This document shows, piece after piece, positions 45,601 through 57,600 of a stretch of 64,000 nucleotides of DNA. Position 1 is the stretch's first letter, and the number at the start of each line of letters is the position of its first letter. Source of the DNA: Muricea muricata (taxonomy: Eukaryota > Cnidaria > Anthozoa > Malacalcyonacea > Plexauridae); contig OY979717.1 of NCBI GenBank assembly GCA_963855995.1, positions 68,990,354-69,054,353 on the forward strand, read 5' to 3'. The translations under genes were made by a program, and so were the position numbers. The notes beneath the pieces are model-generated. The model saw only the letters and a list, made by a program, of their open reading frames with translations, ran no database searches and was not told where the DNA came from.

Positions 45601-48600
45601 GTTGTTATAGCACTTGTGGTAATGGCAATTGTCTCTATAAAGCCTGCTCAAAATTATTATGTGGCTAGGAAAATTTGTGTTAATTTCTGATAGGCTTTAC
45701 TGGTAGCATTGGACCTTATATGCAACTAAGAGTTTTATCATTCAATGCTTTACATACATATGTGTACGAAAATACACATATATTTTGGTGTGAGAATACT
45801 GCATTCTCTGTGACTGTGTTGGATAGCGCATTGTGTGATGGATAGGTACATCCTCACACAACATGTGATGTGGCAATTTGTAAGGGGGTAATCTAAGCAC
45901 ACACAAGCTTTAGTTTATTATACTTGTGTGCATTCGTGATTAATAATTGATTGCAAATTAAACTTACATACACACTAGATTTCTTTTTTTTTGTTTGTTA
46001 CAATAAGTCACTCGCAACTAGCCGGCATGCTATATAATATTTCATATTCTATATTGACTGCCTCATTAAGAGGCAGGGGACTGTTGTTACTGAGTATTTT
46101 TTATGTTTGCATGACACCAACATGGTCCCTATTACCTATTTGAATATTTTCATTTCTAGATAATGTTTTTTACCTTCCCTATCTCATACATTAACAACAA
46201 GTCATTCAGACTCAGCTTTCATGCTATACCATACTTCAGTGGCGGATCCAGCGTAGGTGAGAATAAATTATAGCAGCCCAATTTTAAATTCAGAATAACT
46301 TTATAACAATGTCATAGGTTATGAATTTCAAAAGAATAAAATCTAACCAATAAAATTGCTTTGAAGCTATTTTAAAATGTAAATATATCCAAGAATGAGT
46401 TGTAGTAATTTATTTTGACCTACGCTAGATCCGCCACTGGCCATACTTTATATTGCAGTTACTCCCTCATTACAAACATACGGACTGTTGTTTCAAAATA
46501 TTGTCTGTTCTACATGATACCAGCACAAAGGAGATATATATCTTCTTTGTGATACCAGTACGCTTCCTATTACCTATTTGAGTATTCCATTATTAGATAT
46601 TGTTTTTTACCTTCCCTATCTCATAGATTTACATTAAGTCAGTCAGGCCTGACCCGCATGCTATATCATATTTCATATTACATGGAGGCTGCCCCATTAT
46701 GAACAAAGGGGCTGTTGTTACAAAATATTGTGTTATTTTGCTAGACACCAATATGGTTTTTATTACCTATTACTAAGTACTAAATATTCATGCCAAAAAC
46801 TGTGAGTATATTGTATCTTTCCATGCGCATTAGGTAAGCATAACAAAAATTTTAATTTTCTATCTTTTATAAGTTTTAATGAGATTTATGATGCATCTGA
46901 AAATCAGAAGTATTTATAGAAATTCTTCATTTTTAAGCATTGTTTTGTGTTAAATATTGCTTTCAAAATTCAGGAAATCGCATTTCCCAGGCCTTAGATT
47001 TCAAAATTTTCCCGGGGGAGGAACTCCCCGGACCCCCCTAGTTGTCTCGCGCCTCCGGCGCTCGGCGTCGCCTTCAGCGCAAATTGTTAATTCAATTTCC
47101 GGTTGATGCATCGGTCAGAAATTTGCCTAGATCCGCCCCTGCCGTGGGACACAGCATTTATATTCAGTGATATTGACGATATTTATGATACGTGGTTCAA
47201 ATTTTTTTCTAATATCTTCAATGAGTTTGCACCAATAAAACAGAAAAAGTTAAAAGGAAATGCCAACCGGCTTGGTTTACTAGTAAACTAAACAAAATGA
47301 TTCTTGAAAGAAACAATCTCTTGAAAAAAGCTAGAAAGTCCCAACGTGTGGAAGATTGGTCATTGTATAAGATGTCTAAAAATGGGGTCACACGATCAAT
47401 ATTTCGTCAGAGTAAGAAAGATTATTTTAAAACGCAAGTGGCGGAGAATGGAAACAATCCCAAGAAACTTTGGAAATTAATTAAGAACTTGACAAAAGAT
47501 GGCACAAATAAACATAGTCTAATTAACTTATTGATTGACAAGGAGGGAAATCAATATTCTGAGGATCAACAAATGGCAGACCTCATAAATAGTTTGTATG
47601 TTAATCAACCACGTGACTTATTGGATTCAGAATATATGTACCATGATAAAGTGGAATGTATTATCGCACTAAAACAAAGGTGCAATTTCTGCTAAGACTC
47701 TCAAAGGTTGAAACGTCATCTACGTATTTCCACATTCTAGTGTCGGGAGAAGTGATTCGCAGGCTATTGACCATTACTAGGAACAAGATTGAACCTAGTT
47801 TTGTCCCCTGAAGAACGCCTGCATTCACTGGAAGCCAGTCAGAGGTTGCTCCGTCAAATTTAACCCGCTGCCTTCGATTTGAGAGGAAGTTGATGATCCA
47901 AGGGATTAATGAGCGTCTAGCACCCAAATTTACCAGTTTCTCAATTAATAGGTTATAACCTATACGGTCGAAGGTCTTGGAGAAGTCTAGGAAGCAAATA
48001 TGCAGATGATTACCGAGTCCAACAAGGTGGGAAAGCCAAGTATGTAACATATCCAAAAGGCAAAAAGTGGTGAATGTTCCTTTCAGGCAACCAAATGGGC
48101 TGGGGTCGATTTTTTCTTTTACATCCTCAATCAGCCAAGACACTACGAAATCCTCTAGAACTTTAGACAGGCACGATGTTAATGATATAGGCCTAGCGTC
48201 GGCTTTAGCAATCAGTTTACTTGTTTTAGGGATTGGGACTATGTTCGATTCCTTCCAACTACTCGGCACTACTCCTGAAGCAAGGGATGTATTAAAAATA
48301 ATGGTGATAGACTCAGCTAGCATGTGAGCATACCAGTGGCGAAGCCAGCCCGACTGTTTACTCCTGCTATGTTAATTTTTCCGAGTTAATGGTCTGTAAA
48401 AACAATCAATTTCTAAAGAAATGAATTATGATAGAATTATCGCTAACAATTGAAATTTACATAGCAGGAGTAAAAAGTCGGGCTGGCTTCGCCACTGGAG
48501 CATACTCCTTTAAAATTCGAGGTGAGATATTGTCAGGTCCGGGGGCTTTAAAAGAGTGGACAGATTGGAGTTTCTTACAGACTTGATAACACTCAACTGC

Positions 48601-51600
48601 ATGCAGGTACGCTATCATTTGATGGTAAAAACGATGGTAATAAGTCCACATCTAATGGCGGAATATCAGCGTTAACGGAAGTATAGAATTCGTTAAGGGC
48701 ATTGGAAGCTTGTAAATTGTTTAGGATTTCACCATCGCGTTCTAAGGTGAAAGGCTTTGTTGTTCCCGGTTTGCCAGACATTTTGTTAATGATTTTCCAC
48801 CACTTACGACTATCACTGTTTTTTAAATGCTGAACATTGTTTTTATAAAATGATTTCTTTCTTTGCTTAATCTCCTCTTGGACTTTATATCTTAAAGATT
48901 TCCATAGGGGGATATTATGGTTATGGAATATCTTTAATTAACAAACATCATTGTTTTGGTCTTTAATTAGTTTTTTAATACCAGGGATTATCCAAGGTTT
49001 ATCGGTTTGATGACACTTCACAGTTATAGGAGGGAATATACGATTAATGCTTCTGTAAGATGCGACGAGAATGATGATGTTAAATCGTCTACCGTGTGAT
49101 TAGTCCCTAACTCACCAAACCAGGCATGTGTAGCGATCCATCTCCCCAGAGCTTCAACCCCAGACCTTGGATAGCGTCGGATGCAACATTTAACAAATTT
49201 CGTACGTTCTTGAGAGTTGGTATTCTTTAGACTGGGTGACCATGTTACAATGTTATCGTCTGAGAACCCTAAGAACGCTAAAACATGGGGAGGTTCATAC
49301 AGGTTTGGTTGGTTCGTAATTATCAGATCCAAAATGGCTGTTCCTCTTGTAGGGAGGACTTCAACAACTAGCTTCAGATTATGACTTGATAATATATTCG
49401 ATATATCGAAATCGTTAAAATCACCTAGAAGCACTAGGCCACAGTTGGGATGTTGGTTGCGTAATGAATCTATTGTTAAAATTAAGTATTCATTAAGTTG
49501 GTGGTGGTTTTCTACAGGTAAACCAGGGGGTGATAGACTATGCACACTGCGATACCAGAGAGCGGTCTGGGGAGGCGGGTAGGGCGAAGCCACAGCCACA
49601 GGCATTCTAAATTTTCACGTTCGAGGTCCAACCTACGTTTGGCGTGGGTGCCATGTGGTAGATAAACACAAATTCCTCCTCCACGACGGCTAGGGCGGTC
49701 TTTACCAAAAATGTTATATCCGTTTATCGAAATGAGTCCATCCTCGATGTCACTGTTCAGCCACGATTCAGTAACCGCCACTACACTGGGTTGACGACAA
49801 CTTAAAAACAAGGTGACTTCATCTACTTTTGGAAGCAGCGATCTGGCATTAATGCAGCAAAAACTAGGTAAATGTGACTTTGAGGACTTCGTAATACAGG
49901 CATTAGGTTTGTGTATGACAATATTTTTCAGATTTAGTATGTTAGAGCCACAAGGTCTATAGTGATTTCGGTAAGTTGTAAAAAATGGTTGGAATTTCCG
50001 CAATAATTCGTGTAGGAATAGACATAGTTGTCACATTTCCTACCTCTTGCACAGTTGGTGTACAAGGGGCAAATGGCTTAGCCATTCGAGGGATTGGTGG
50101 CGATGGCCCGTTCGATAGGGTGCTGTTTTCATTCGATGGCGCTTGGGAAAAGAAGGCTTGTTCGAGGTATTTCCATTACTATATTGGTTGTTTTTGACTT
50201 GGATGGGTATATCTATCAACGGTAAAGAACCAATCCAATCCGATATTGGTTGCTTTTCGGGCATATTTGCAATTTGATTGATTTGTAGTGCCTTGTTTTG
50301 TAAGTCCCTATTAGTATCGTGAAGCGGCACTCTATCAAAGTCCCTATTATTCACAGGAGCAGGGATGAAAGGTTGTGAACTGACGTTTTGGGATTTGCAT
50401 TGATTTAACCCACTGTTGTTATGATGACCATTGTTTCGGTGACCATTTCTGTTGTTTTCGTTCATAAGAGTGTTTTTATTAATCTTACTATTGTTATTGT
50501 TCACAAGAGGAGCAAATGTAGATGCATTTTTATTCTCTAGGGAAACAATTGTCAGGTTCAACTTTTCAATTTCAAGGGATCGTTCTTTCACAAATAAACT
50601 CAAATCAGATTCAAGCTTTTCAGATCTCGCCCTCTCAATCGAAAGTTCAATCTTTATGAGAATGTTCGGTATTAGCACCCGCAATCGAACCAATTCTGTT
50701 AGATGGTATAGTCATATCCAAATTAACTCTCTTAACATCAGCAGCCCAAACGCCACACAAACAGCGACATGGACAGTTCGACAAAGAGTTGGGATTATCA
50801 CCCGTAGTGTCTAGACAAACCTGTGATGCGGCATCAACTTGGTTGGCCGGTCTTGGTATGGGTGTAGGCTCCGATTCCAAAAAATTTTGAGCGTGATTAA
50901 CCTCACTGGGGGTGGCAATTTTGGAAATGGATCTAAAGGAATGCTGGTGGCACTGCTACTAGGAAGGTTAACCTCATTAATGACAACATCAATGCTTTCT
51001 TTAAGGCCGATTGTATTATTTGATAGATCCCCAGAGAGGACTTTAACTTCTAATTCAGTCAACCGTGACTTCAAATTCAAATTTTCATCAGATAATTCGC
51101 ATATGTCCTGTTTACTTTTATTTATGATTTGAGTCTGTTCTGATATGATATCTGACTCAATCTTATCCTTGAACATGCGAAATTGCTTCACTGTAATGCC
51201 CAACTCAGCTTCATCTTGCGTCCGAGATGGGGTAGAGCTATCAGTAGATTGGGCAGGGAATATGTTGGTATTATTATTTTGCGTCAGAATATTCGCATTC
51301 TGAAAAGATCGGTCAATAAAATCCTCAAGCTCATCAAGGGTTGAACAATCCGCCGATAGTACCTCATTTATAGCTTCATCACTATGACCACCAGTAGATA
51401 CTTTACTAGCCTCAAGCATGGTCAGATCTTGTACTATTTGACTGACACTAACCAAGTGTTGTTTGGGTTTGACTGATGTTTCAGCCAACGCATGCAAACA
51501 GCCCCCGTCAGTATCAGTTCGTTTAACACGTTTTGACTTCAAAACATTCAACAACCATGTCTTAAAAGATTCACCATCCCTTCCGTTAAATGTAAGCGAA

Positions 51601-54600
51601 TTTAGTTTGCTGTTTAGATTTACCTCCGCTTGACCTCCATGTACCCGACAGCCCGATCACATTTTTGACGAAATTCTGCAACGAAAAAAAGTCTCGAGAC
51701 CATATACATGTAACTCGTTTCCCATCATAAACTAAGTCAGCTTGATCCTTTAACAAATTGATCGAATTGATATCAATGCTTTCGAATGACAATTTTTTGT
51801 ATTTTGGTCAACAAATCATGACCGTCCGCCATCTTGTATACTAGATAACTTTTTGATACAATATGTAAGAAAGTGTCACAAAGGATTGACGTTTTGAAGA
51901 ACATAAAGAAGAATCTTCCCATTAAAGAACGAGTTCTGTTCTTCAACTCAATGATCAAGCCCATTATGCTGTATGGTAGTCCAGCTTGGGACTCTTGTTT
52001 GTTGTTTCTGTCAAAATATTCAGAAAATCTCTAAATTGCAGAAAAGAGCTACCCGTGTAATTTTGGAAGCAGGTAGTCGTGAAACCAGCAAATCACTTTT
52101 TAAGCAACTGAACTGGTTAGCAATCAGTGATGAAATGGAAATTAGGAAATGTTGTTTAATTTATAAGAGAAATAATGGCCTAACTCCCAATTATATAAAT
52201 GATATTCTCGTAAGGAACGCTGACACTCATTCAAGATTGACTAGACATTGTAATATTAACTTAGTCTGCCCTACATATAAGAAACACACTGAAGCAGGTA
52301 GAACATTTCAGGTCTCGGGAACAAAACTATGGAATACTTTACCGGTAAATATTAGAAAAAAGGAATCTTACAATTCCTTTTATACAGCAATTCGTACTTA
52401 TTATTATACTAAATAGATTCTTTTACTATATGTAGATGTATATATGTCATCGTCATAGACCTACTTCTATCACTTTAATATTGTTTTAATTGATTTATTT
52501 GTATATTGTATTAAGAGCCACGCGTTTATCAGTGCAAACTGTTTAGCGTAACCCTCTCGAAATATCTATATCTATTTATTGTAGCCCGTCAATTGCATAA
52601 AATTAGGGGGCATATTGCACTGCTAAATGGCCCTACAGTTTGTTTCCTGTACTGTGCCTACGACAGCAAATGTATTTGCTACAAAGGAAATTCTCCAGTA
52701 TCAGGGCCTAAATAAACAATAGCCCATCATCCCTTGCGTGCTCATAGTTCCCAGTTTACGTTTGTGCCAGACGAGCTTAATTGAAATAGCTGTTTACTAA
52801 CCTTTGTAATACCAATCACTCCTATATTTTCGCTAAATGAAGTTGTTGCAGTCCCAGTTCCAAACGCACCTGCGATTAAACATGCAATCCCTTCGATCCC
52901 AATTCCCCGATTGATAGCATGCGATGGCGGTGGTGGTGCACCAGACATCCTTGCACATGGGTAATAGTCCCCAATAGACTCGATGACCCCAGCTATAACT
53001 CCAGCGACCATGCCAAAAACACCAGCTAAACTTACTGTCGGGGTTCCCCACTGACCTGAAAAAAAATGAGGCAAGTGATGGCTTTAATGGAAAAGACAAT
53101 AAAAATATCTTTTGCTGGTATTAACCATGTCTATGCTTGATAATTACGTTGCTAAATTACCAAACATCATAGTTTTGGTTACATCCGTGACAATCAGAGG
53201 ATGGGCGAAGTTACAATGATGTAGTTCCGAGCAGGTGCTAACAGCGAGTAGCTCGTCTATAGATTGTACTATACATCTTGACAGCTTTCATAACGTTGGT
53301 GTCTGACCCTCTTCCGTTTCGTGGTTTTTCACACGTTTGACACTACACGTTTCTCACTCCGTATAGACCCTTCCATTTCCCAGGTTTAAAAAGGTCAGTG
53401 TGCATGAATATATGTGCGCGCACAAGTAAGGAATAAGCACAGTCATTACCTGGATACGGTACTCGAAACCAAGGTGAATCTGCCAGCACGCTTGATTTCG
53501 CATCCGTCCTGGCACTTGAGTTGTGATCAAGAGCACCCGCCGCAGTTAAAATAGCACAAAATATCCAGGTTGTGATTATAGCTATCATAACCTGAAACGT
53601 AATCAATTTGTCAATGTTTAGGCAGTGTATAGAGAATACACATTAGGGCCACTCAGCAGTGCAACATTTCCCCCTACTTTTATGCAATGGTCTGACCAGA
53701 ATAATAGCGGAACAGCCAGTTCAGCGTTTCTATTCGCTACAGTTAACTGGCGAGAACCTGCATAATGAACATGCGACATGCGTGGGGAGAAAAACCTCAA
53801 AGGTTTCGACTCAAGTGGCACTTCTGTTTATTTTCTACTCTGCGGTTTAGGGGTTAAGGAACTGACCATATATTTCTGGAATTCTTACCGCTGTGCAAGC
53901 CACCCCGGCCTGTGCTCCCATTCTATCCCAGTAAAGAAACCTGATAACTAATCTGCAGTTTGTCTGCCAAGCTGGGAGAACATGCAGGCGTTGACACCTT
54001 GGCTAAACCTCTACTCAAGTTCTTGATAAAATAATTAAGTACTAAAAGGTCTGCCTTTGGCATCAGTAGATGGCAAGACTTTAGCATCTTTTAAAAAATG
54101 AAATCGTAGGTATTTCGGGTTCACAGTAAATGGATAATAATCTGCCGAGAAAATCCGCTCACTTCAGAGTGAAGAAGCTAAAAAACTAAACTGAACACAC
54201 ATAGATCCTAAACATGGGTTTGTCAGTTTTAGATATATGGGTAAAGTTTAGCGAACATCTGAAAAAAAGTTATGCGTAATATTACTCACTGTATTAAGAC
54301 ATGCTTTGAAAGACATTTTAAGGTTATTAAACACTTTTACACAAAAAGAATAATACAGAATTTATTTTATCTCAGCAAGGGACCTCCCCCCCCCCCCGGT
54401 TAAAGGTCCACATCACTGTTCTCACCGGAAAAAGACGAAATATAGGTGATCTTCTAGCGTGGAAACCCTTTTCCTTGGTGTAGAATGGAAATGGAACTTT
54501 AACGTCACTTAAAACTTGGGAACATAAAATGATGAGACCAACAGTCCTATAGAAAAAAGATGTTTCAATGTTATAAAGGATACATGGAATGATATCTAAT

Positions 54601-57600
54601 ACGTATCATCACAAATTTTGGTTGGACGTTGCAAGATTTACAATCTCGATCAGGCTTAATTTGATTGCCCAACCATTTACTAGAGAGAAGAAACCTGGAT
54701 CAGAGTGATCTACAGTCTATTGCAATTTTAGCTCAATCCCCAACCCCATTCCTTCCCTCGTCGTATCACTGTTTTAATCTAGAGAATATCTTCTAACAGC
54801 ATCAAATTCTACTTATTATTTTCCTATCGATGTTATACAAGTATATAATCAGCTACTTTTTTCTGGGAGTTACGTTATTCTCTTTTGGCACTCGCGCCAT
54901 CGATTCATATCCTACTCAAAGGAAATCAACTACTATATCGTTGTCTTAATACCACGGTTAAAAATGCACATAAATCAAATCAACTTTCATAACCGTGACG
55001 AAAGTGCCATGTATGGCACTTACAAAGTGTGTAAAAAACTCGGCTAGCACCTTGACACACTTTTCGGTGTTTTATACGCCTGATATAAATGCTTTTGTTT
55101 ATTTTATACCACACATATGCCAGTTACTATGTGAATATATTCTACGCAACTCCAAGTATTTCATCAATTTATGTATAATTACACAATAGAGAATTAACCA
55201 GGAGATTCACTCTATATAAATCACTAGTCACGCTTTACGCCATTTGGGGCGCTCGTTCCAGCGTCCTAAACAAGTGGTGAATTGTTTTCTCCATCCTTCA
55301 CACTGACGTCGCATCGTTTTCACAATGTTTAATTTGAAAAATTTGTGCAGGTAGACGTTTTTTGTTGCTATGGTTAGAATAACGGTTACGATTAGAGAGA
55401 ATTTAGACTCTATTTCAAAGGATCTTTCATGTTGAAAAATACCATTACCTCAGTTTGAATGATGGAAACAAGTAGCTAACTGTACGACACTTGTTTCGTT
55501 TGATATGAAAGGTGAACTTTCTGGTTAATGTCTATTCTGTGGTGTACTATAATCTCTCTATTTAGCTCATCCTCTCAAATAAGCCCCCCTCTCTAATAGG
55601 ATTCCCATAATATATATATTATATGTTGTTACATTATATATCATATGTTGTTGTTACCATGTATATTATATGTTGTTACATTTTTAATATAAATATTGTT
55701 GTTATAGGATATACTGTGTAATGATTTTGAGTTTATTGCAGTTCAAAGAGATAATCTCCATCGCTGTTTTTTGGATGAATAAATAAGCCCTCCCTCTCAA
55801 TTAAGCACACCCCCCTCCATCAATAAGCCCCCTCAAAAGGTCCGGAAATGAATAAGCCCCCCCCCCCGAGCTAAATAGAGAGAATACGGTAATGAGGCAG
55901 GTTATAAATTAATAAATGGTTAATGATATATAGTGCTGTTAATTATATTCAATTCAATAACTTTTGCTTCACTAATAGTGAATGGATTTGACGTCAATTT
56001 CATGCAGAGTACGTCACCACAATCTAACGAATTAATGAACATTAATTATGTCATGATACGATACAGAACTTACATAAAAGAAATCCCCCAATGACTTCCT
56101 GGAAGTAAAGAATAGATTAGCAACTTCATTTTACAACGGTAACACGTGACATTAATCGGGATACTTTTACCGAGTGGCCGTGGGATGTCCTATACTGTAT
56201 TTGTTGATTTCGAAGAGGAAGGAAAGCCGAAGTATCCGGAGAAAAGCCTTGCAGCACAGGCGAGATGACCTGCGAGAATTCAACTCGCATGAAATGCCAC
56301 ACCAGACTTGATGAGAGGCTAGTACAACGCACGACCCGCCTGCGCCATCCGTGCTTTGCAAAGAACATATTGATATCAGCGTAATTACATAATTTCCAAG
56401 TTACAGCTGTTTTTAAAAACCGCATTATAATATTTTAAGACCTTAAACAAAATACTTGCCTGCATTGACAAGACACACATCAATCAAGGACAATCCAACG
56501 AGCGCTATGGTAGGGGCAATAGTTACTGGACCAATAAAACGTAAGAAAAATCCAACGAAGCCACTGAAACCAATCACAACTTGAATTATGGAGGACACCA
56601 TGATGGCTCCTTGGATCTAAAAATGTTCAAAGGAAGTGCCTTTAAATATGAACAGTGCTGTGGCACACTCCTAGGATGATGATAGATAATCTGATTTACG
56701 CGCCAGCCATTGACTCTGTTCCGACATCCCTGGGTAACATGTTGTTTAGCAATTTAAATCTGAAAGTTGTGTGCCCGACATCAATTCATCAATTCCTTGC
56801 TGTTAACACAATAATAATAATACTTCTTATGTAAAATTGTTCGGCATAGAGGAACCTAGTAGTGCACTGCTTCGTATCTAGTTATTTCGGTCGGAATACT
56901 TGCATCAGCTCAGTTCCCATGCGAATAAATACAAAAATGCAGTTACATATAGAGTTTCATACACAGTCATTTTATACCCTAACAAGCTTAAAACAAATTA
57001 CAGAATTACCTCACGAATTCGAATTTTCCATATTCCATCATATGTTGAATTTTTAGGATCTGTGGATTAGTTAAAAAATATGTATGTTCTCTATAAAGTC
57101 GTTATTACACTCAGAAAAAAAACAGAAAACGTGGAACTTACCATTCTCCATTTCTTCAGGACATTTAAAATCAGGTAAAGATAAAATAGCAAACGTTGGT
57201 ACAAGATACGAGAAAGTGCTGCCTTGGACAATCGGAAGCCTAATGGATATGGGAGAATGTGTGAAAACATACATGGCTCTGAGAAAATGTACGAAGTATA
57301 ATAACAGTTTATATTTCAGCCCCTTTACAGTATACTGTAGCTTTACATCTGCAAGCATTTAAACAACATTAAAATATAGTATGCCTGTGGTTAAATGTGG
57401 TTAATGTACATTTAAACTTCACAACAATTTGTCAGCTCTGACACAAAATATTGGAAAATATTTATTTTTGAAAACGTTGAAATCCTTACATGTCTCTGGG
57501 CGTAAGCGATGCGAGTAAGTCTGAGATATTGGATCCATAAAACATAATTCAAATCTTCGTAAGTTCATTCTCAGAAGCTTATGATGTCATTATATTTACA

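Larger units (their letters stand above)
42002..47142. mobile_element. Possible 5.1-kb composite bounded by CAGGGGCGGATCTAG inverted ends
   Basis: The left end CAGGGGCGGATCTAGC and right end CTAGATCCGCCCCTG are inverted. The similarity extends about 170 bp inward as shared blocks: TCTGACCG, GAAGGCG, CTAGG..TGTC.GGGG, a C-run, and AAATGC.ATTTCCTG. The flanking octamers (CCCAGGAA and CCGTGGGA) do not match, so it may instead be two separate insertions of one family. LINE fragments and MITEs lie in between. Confidence 0.45.

Noticed and set aside
42002..47142. A single intact 5.1-kb hAT transposon
   Set aside because: The inverted ends match, but the flanking octamers differ and no hAT transposase lies between; kept only as a possible composite.
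52833..53099. 88-codon minus frame overlapping SLC23 copy B exon (and 8587-8853 in copy A)
   Set aside because: Alternative frame of the transporter exon 52802-53055/8556-8809; the transporter frame carries the family motifs.
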